Assembly: GCA_028565635.1 (NCBI GenBank)
Contig: JAOXYB010037828.1
Location: 1-13,488, forward strand
Length of the DNA: 13,488 nt
Reading direction: 5' to 3'
Origin: Phoronis ovalis
Lineage: Eukaryota > Phoronida > Phoronidae
This document shows, in pieces, positions 9,331 to 13,488 of this stretch. The notes under the pieces are model-generated. The model had not been told where the DNA came from. It saw only the letters and a program-made list of their open reading frames with translations, and did not search any database. A program made the position numbers and the translations under genes. How positions within the stretch are numbered: the first letter of the stretch is position 1; every line of letters starts with the position of its first letter.

Positions 9331-12300
9331 CTGAAATATAAAATGCACTTTAATTTTGATGCAATGAATAAAATGGTAAGTTTGAGGTAAAAAAATAGTG
9401 TTTTCATATTTGTGTTATTCATAGACCAACCAGCACATGTCAACATTAAACAAACCAAATTTAATACTCAAACATTTTAATTATACTATGACAGACTAGA
9501 AATGTGGACCAAGCAAACCATGTAATTTTGTAACATACAATTCAAAAGTGCTGAGAGTTTACAATGAAAGAATGTTCATTAGTTTTCAAGTATGAGAGTA
9601 TCACAGTCATTATTATCAAGCTAATGAGTACTAGATAATGAAAATAAAATAAAAAGTGTAGCCTTGCCAAACAAATATACTGAAATACTTTATTTGTACT
9701 CTTCAAATATCAATATCTTGCATGACTCTTATAATGTGTTATCTATTGGTATGAATCTTCTAGTGACAAAACATTACATAAGTATTAGTAACTGTTTATT
9801 CAAGAATAAAATACCTGTTTCCTTTTTACTTTATTAATGTATTCTTGAATATAAAAGTTGACAAACAATGCCATAATTGTGATAGCATAGAAGACCAGTG
9901 CCCATTGCATCCAAAGAGGGAAGTCACATGAGACGAACAATGATACACATGCATGTGTTCCACCTATCACAAATTGAACCTAGGAAATAAAATCCAAAGC
10001 TCTTAGTACATTAAAAAAATTACCTTTTTATTTATTATGGACTGGCAATAGGTCCTAATGTAGAAATTTAAGAATAGTGTGATCATACTAAGACCATAAC
10101 CCATAGATGTCCATTGCATCCAAAGTGGAAAATCACAGGCTAAACACAAGCTTTGAGTTGCATAAATCATGCAAATAAAAAACTGAATCTAAAACAAAAT
10201 GTTTATGTTAGTGCATTCATGCAAATACACACAGCAGCAAAAATTAAATAAGACAGCTTTTTTCTACTTATGTGGAGCTATTTTCCTCACAATGATAATT
10301 GCATCTCATTGATATCACTATTTTGGTGAAGAACACATCATGAAAACTTGTTAGAGATTATATTTTTTTCTGTACTGCACAGTTGTTGTTTTTAGATACC
10401 AGACACATCTGTACTATTCGTTGCTCACTAAATCCTTTACACTCTATGATATAAAGAGTGTAAAGGATTTAGTGAGCAACGTATAGTACAGATGTGTCTG
10501 GTATCTAAAAACAACATCTGTGCAGTACAGAAAAAAATACAAAATTATGCCGAGCCTAATGTGACACATGACAAAGGAAGTTTGTTTAGGTTGATGAGAT
10601 ATACTTACCAACTGCATTTTAGTGAGATATTTTTTCCACCACAGAAATTTCTGGTAGTAAGGTCCAAGTGCAGCTATACCATAGTATGTGTACATAACAA
10701 CATGAATGAAAGAGTTCAGCATGGCTCCAAAAAATGCTAAAACAAAGACTTGGACATTGGCACAGAGTAATAACATGTTATTTTTAAAAAATGACAAAAG
10801 ATTAAGTGTTCAGGAGAATTTAGGAATTTTTGTTTATTGTTTGAAAGAGTTAATAAGAAATACGGTATGTGTTTTCTTGAGTTTCATTGAAAATCAACAG
10901 TTTTACAATTTAACATGTTATGTATTAAACAGCACAGTTGATAAAAAAAAAAAAAAGGTCAATTGATTTGAATAAATAATATGAAATTGAACAACACTAA
11001 AGAAATACTACAATAGGTAGAAGTAAATTGTTTTCAATACTCTAAAACAAAATTTAATGCACACAAAATGAATATAAATATAGTATTACATTGTCCACCA
11101 GCGACCCATTTAATGCCGATCCACCATATTGGAAACATGGTTGCATGATGGTAGACATGTAAAAACGATACTTGATTATTTTTCTTTCGTAAAATGAAGA
11201 AAATTGTGTCCATAAATTCTATTAACTTTGAGAAGTAGTACCACCATAATGCCTTTGCTATCTAAAAAGGGAAAGCAAATGTCCTTCAAAATTGTAAGGA
11301 TGCAAGAGCAAACAAGTGGTATATTTAGTACATGTAAATCTTGACTAACAACTTACTAGCGTGGTCCTGTTATTAAAAATTACCACCAGGGAGAGCCTGA
11401 ATCTTTTCACATTGCCCCTCAGCAACTCCAACAATGGACTAGTTGCATGCACAGGTCTTGCACCAAATATTCCAAGCATGATGCATTTAGTCAAAAAATG
11501 TGGCATGCGGGGAATATGTTCACGACCGATGACTCACCAAGTGCATGCCGCAAATAGCGTGTTATATTTCAATACCTGCTCCTCTCCTCCCATAACTAAC
11601 ATAGACTGACCAATAAAAAATCTAACTGCATGCCTGGCATCCCTACCATTTATTTTAATTATAGATTATTTCCCCTACCCTGTAATAATGATAACTCAGA
11701 TCCTTCAGTGATAAATTTTGATGGAATCATGCTACTCAATATATTTCCTTTCATTCAAAATTGGTTACAAAGGCTAAAATCATAATGAATTATAAGTATC
11801 AAATAATTATGAACCTACATACTGAAAAGCTTTAGATTCCATGTAAAATAAACGATTGTAATTCATATATTGGCTAGTTAAAATAGGTTAATAACTTAAT
11901 TCTTCCTTCTGTTTAATGAACTAAAACAGCTACTGATTTAGCCTGGGAGGGACACTTGGCCAATTTATGGCCCAGGTCTCAAAACCCTATACCGTTGCAA
12001 GCCAGCTATGGCAAAAAAATACCCCGTTGTCATAAAAGATGGCTAAAAACATACCCCTTTAGTAACACCCATAGCAACTTCGATCTTTATAAGTAAACAT
12101 GATTTTCGGAACCTGTTGTTAGATTTACGGGACCCGTGAGCTAAAAATATTCTCCGTTGCGAGCATCCAGGGCTGAAATATATACCTCGTTGCAAGCAGA
12201 ACCCTGAAAAACCATACCCCATAGGTTGTGTATAACCACTTTGTATGGCAGTGCTCCCCTGGTGATTTAGTAACATATTAAACATATCAAATATACACAT

Positions 12301-13341
12301 TTTGCAAAAATATTATTTTGGTAAATATATCTTGAATGAGTAAGTTTAAGTACTTTTTTTTAGTAAACTTACCCTCAATTCATCAGGATCATTTGTGTAG
12401 TTAACTGGCTGACATTTGTAACTATAATTAAGTTTCCAAGATGCTGTTAAAAGCTGAAATAGAGAAAACAGCATAACGATCTGAAAATTTAAATAATGAG
12501 GACATCAGTCGTCCAGCACCTTGTTTTTTTGTGCAAATACGGCAAACATGCATTTCTATACATTTTGAATTTACGTGCGCCAACAAAAAAATCTGGCGGA
12601 TTAATCAAAAATGATTTCTGAAGATTTTTGTAGTTTTATTAATCACCGGTCATGTTCAATGATTCTCAGTGACCTTTTACAGTAAGCTAGCTACTCTTCT
12701 TTTACATTGGACAAGTCATTCTCGAAAAGGAGGCAAAGCTGAGGTCATGGGCTTCATGTTTGACATTGTATTTTGTTAGAGTCAGGCTAAATGAAGAAAT
12801 GAGAAAAACTTACTTCTATGAAAATATGTGCATTTAACACAACTAGTCCTATATTGTATGTAAAAAGCACCCATCTGTTGCTTATAGGTTGTCTATTTTT
12901 CATATACTTTGGTCCAATCCATACCAAAAATAAATATATGGCTGTTAGAGACAATGTCGGCCAATAGGCAAACATTAATGGCCAATCTAATGATCTACTA
13001 TCTGAAACAAGAAAATTTCAATCAAATATTATAATATAATATAATATAACATAACAGTTCTTTAAAAAATGAAACAGCTTTCAATAATGATTTGATACTT
13101 TACATATATTTTTACAAAAAATTATGAATTAATTTTTGCAGATAAACTAAACTTTTGTTCTAATGACAACTACATTATAATATTCATTGCAATATGAAAT
13201 CAAGAGATAAGAGGTTAAGTGAATTCTGATCATTCTTTATTCTGACTTAAAAAACAAAAGGTTTAAAAAATTACCAGCTTGAGTTAAAGCCCACTCATAC
13301 CCCGACCAAAGATGATATGCTGTATCTTTTACTACATCCAT
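9205..13341 (-). CDS. ELOVL4: ELOVL4-like very-long-chain fatty acid elongase, complete, with alternative exon 6
   Basis: Coding exons: 13341-13275, 13001-12814, 12453-12373, 11261-11090, 10736-10609, then 10188-10024 (6a) or 9979-9815 (6b), then 9330-9205. All phases agree; either isoform is 308 residues, typical of the family. ELOVLs are ER multi-pass 3-ketoacyl-CoA synthases that condense acyl-CoA with malonyl-CoA, the first and rate-limiting step of fatty-acid elongation. Signatures seen: KLIEFMDT (KxxExxDT), the catalytic HVYHH box, HVVMYTYYG (HxxMYxYY), and TKMQL plus IQ or VQ (TxxQxxQ). The N-terminal DWPLM, the [10 protein letters not shown] loop and the C-terminal AANGVSK stretch resemble ELOVL4 more than other paralogues; ELOVL7 is the nearest alternative. 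The protein ends KKDQ, a dilysine (KKxx) ER-retrieval signal. No internal stop or frameshift is seen. Confidence 0.95.
9331..9814 (-). other. ELOVL intron before last exon
   Basis: 484 nt of AT-rich sequence between donor GTATTT and acceptor atatttcag. No third exon-6 copy is visible here. Confidence 0.7.
9815..9979 (-). CDS. ELOVL4: ELOVL exon 6b (alternative, mutually exclusive)
   Basis: 165 nt, 55 codons, phase 0/0, acceptor ttatttcctag, donor GTATTT. Protein features: [20 protein letters not shown], then [14 protein letters not shown], then FVNFYIQEY, ending KRKQ. It keeps the family His and the WALxxYAI helix pattern. It is identical to 6a at 24 of 55 positions, including the shared CDFPLWMQW block, so the duplication is old and both copies appear selected. 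Confidence 0.92.
9980..10023 (-). other. 44-nt intron between exons 6a and 6b
   Basis: It starts GTAATT and ends TTTCCTAG. The branch-point candidate tactaag puts the branch A at about 10003, roughly 20 nt from the 5' site and 24 nt from exon 6b. This is short for simultaneous U1 and U2 snRNP binding, which predicts that 6a and 6b are not spliced to each other. Confidence 0.75.
10024..10188 (-). CDS. ELOVL4: ELOVL exon 6a (alternative, mutually exclusive)
   Basis: 165 nt, 55 codons, phase 0/0, acceptor ttttgttttag, donor GTAATT. An ideal branch-point match actaac lies 20 nt upstream. Protein features: [20 protein letters not shown], then PLWMQW, then FLNFYIRTY, ending NKK. IQF and FLNFYIRTY match ELOVL4 closely. 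It has Tyr where the family and exon 6b have His (family GHTALS region). No stop is present, so it looks functional. Confidence 0.9.
10361..10539. repeat. Near-perfect 85-bp inverted repeat (hairpin) in ELOVL intron 5
   Basis: Arms 10361-10445 and 10455-10539 are reverse complements with two mismatches by my reading and a 9-nt loop (10446-10454). Each outer end is TA followed by a 7-nt T or A run. This would suit a palindromic TA-targeting (Tc1/mariner-like) MITE, a recent inverted duplication, or a hairpin-RNA source. In the pre-mRNA it begins 69 nt after the exon 5 donor. It has no coding capacity of its own. Confidence 0.93.
10609..10736 (-). CDS. ELOVL4: ELOVL exon 5
   Basis: 128 nt from acceptor tttgttttag to donor GTAAGT, ending phase 0. 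It encodes [20 protein letters not shown], then [21 protein letters not shown]. It ends inside the TxxQxxQ motif; either version of exon 6 supplies the final Q. Confidence 0.95.
10737..11089 (-). other. ELOVL intron 4
   Basis: 353 nt, AT-rich, with an A-run near 10943-10956. It holds no additional exon that I can recognise. Confidence 0.7.
11090..11261 (-). CDS. ELOVL4: ELOVL exon 4 (catalytic His box)
   Basis: 172 nt from acceptor tttttag to donor GTAATA, phase 1 out. It carries [30 protein letters not shown] and [12 protein letters not shown], so both the KxxExxDT and HxxHH signatures lie in this exon. Confidence 0.95.
11262..12372 (-). other. ELOVL intron 3
   Basis: Largest intron of the gene, 1,111 nt. 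It includes a degenerate tandem repeat (about 11960-12225) and a more G+C-rich block (11360-11660) that shows no conserved domain in any frame. No hidden ELOVL exon was found. Confidence 0.7.
11960..12225. repeat. Degenerate tandem repeat, about 32-bp unit
   Basis: The word taccccgttgcaagc and variants recur at about 11990, 12022, 12053, 12152, 12185 and 12214, followed by forms of ggctgaaaaaca. Spacing of clear neighbours is 31-33 bp; the middle copies are eroded. It is an old minisatellite within ELOVL intron 3. Confidence 0.55.
12373..12453 (-). CDS. ELOVL4: ELOVL exon 3
   Basis: 27 codons from [15 protein letters not shown] to NDPDELR, donor GTAAGT, phase 0/0. Using the acceptor at 12455-12454 gives a gap-free alignment with ELOVL4. 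A second acceptor 27 nt upstream is also usable in frame. Confidence 0.88.
12454..12813 (-). other. ELOVL intron 2
   Basis: 360 nt, donor GTAAGT, acceptor ctatttcag. A second acceptor (ttttcag, AG at 12482-12481) lies 27 nt upstream. No other feature was recognised. Confidence 0.7.
12814..13001 (-). CDS. ELOVL4: ELOVL exon 2
   Basis: 188 nt from acceptor tttcag to donor GTAAGT. It encodes [20 protein letters not shown], the first membrane helix, the [11 protein letters not shown] loop and [11 protein letters not shown]. It ends in phase 0. Confidence 0.93.
13002..13274 (-). other. ELOVL intron 1
   Basis: 273-nt AT-rich intron with a short tandem (ataat)n-like run near 13028-13050. Nothing else is recognised. 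Confidence 0.7.
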
Positions 13342-13348
13342 GTTTTAT
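13275..13348 (-). CDS. ELOVL4: ELOVL exon 1 (start codon)
   Basis: ATG at 13341-13339 opens [20 protein letters not shown] and QA; donor GTAATT begins at 13274, phase 1. Seven nucleotides before the ATG ends a strong acceptor-like tract (tttccttctttgcttcag, AG at 13350-13349). The exon therefore probably begins at 13348, after a 5'-UTR intron or a trans-splice site. Confidence 0.88.
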
Positions 13349-13488
13349 CTGAAGCAAAGAAGGAAAGTCATTCAGTATTAAAGAAAAGGACACGAAACAT
13401 ATTCCGTTTTGATTAGACTGACCTCAGTCCCTTTTGGGTGTTTTTAAACCTTATTCATTTATAACTTGTCAAATTTTTAGTTTACACC

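Noticed and set aside
10444-10797. 117-codon minus-strand open frame
   Set aside because: Only 10736-10609 is real (ELOVL exon 5). The rest reads through the acceptor, the donor and the intronic hairpin.
10492-10966. Two plus-strand open frames antisense to ELOVL exon 5
   Set aside because: They are shadows of exon 5 and the hairpin, with no domain and no splice support.
12043-12300. 85-codon minus-strand frame in ELOVL intron 3
   Set aside because: It is made by the degenerate tandem repeat and shows no ELOVL or other family motif.
1-13488. tRNA, rRNA, CRISPR or bacterial operon features
   Set aside because: No B-box/A-box pair, no rRNA core words and no regularly spaced direct repeats with spacers were seen; the gene structure is eukaryotic.

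Overview
This is AT-rich animal genomic DNA containing intron-split genes. All coding evidence lies in short exons bounded by GT..AG sites, and no long ORF exists. Compact introns (44 nt to about 1.1 kb), fold-back repeats and gene content (Ly6/uPAR-domain protein, plant/invertebrate-type ammonium transporter, ELOVL4-type elongase) point to an invertebrate metazoan. A tunicate or similar marine animal is plausible, but the sequence does not prove the phylum.

Layout. (1) 1-91 is an AT-rich simple repeat. (2) 267-654 (+) holds the last two exons of a small secreted-type Ly6/uPAR (three-finger) protein; its signal-peptide exon would lie left of the window. (3) 908-1274 is a fold-back repeat. (4) 1436-4691 (-) is a broken ammonium transporter gene. 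Five exons are clearly recognisable and a sixth survives as a fragment. There is an in-frame stop, two conserved segments are missing, and a 670-bp fold-back element (1762-2431) abuts the broken exon. (5) 4692-9204 is mostly featureless AT-rich DNA with a (TGG)n microsatellite, one possible orphan exon (6092-6157, -) and, at its right end, the presumed ELOVL 3' UTR. (6) 9205-13341 (-) is a complete, apparently intact ELOVL4-like very-long-chain fatty-acid elongase gene.

The main discovery is inside the elongase gene. Exon 6 exists as two tandem versions, 6a (10024-10188) and 6b (9815-9979). Both are exactly 165 nt and phase 0/0, they are about 44% identical in protein (24 of 55 residues), and a 44-nt intron separates them. 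This is the architecture of mutually exclusive exons. The spacer's only good branch-point candidate lies about 20 nt from the 6a donor, so splicing 6a to 6b is probably sterically blocked. The swapped segment covers the end of the TxxQxxQ motif and the last transmembrane helices, which help form the acyl tunnel, so one gene could make two 308-residue elongases with different substrate or chain-length preferences. A nearly perfect 85-bp-arm hairpin (10361-10539) sits in the intron just upstream of exon 6a, between exons 5 and 6a.

The three genes show no evident functional relationship; this is an ordinary eukaryotic neighbourhood, not an operon.
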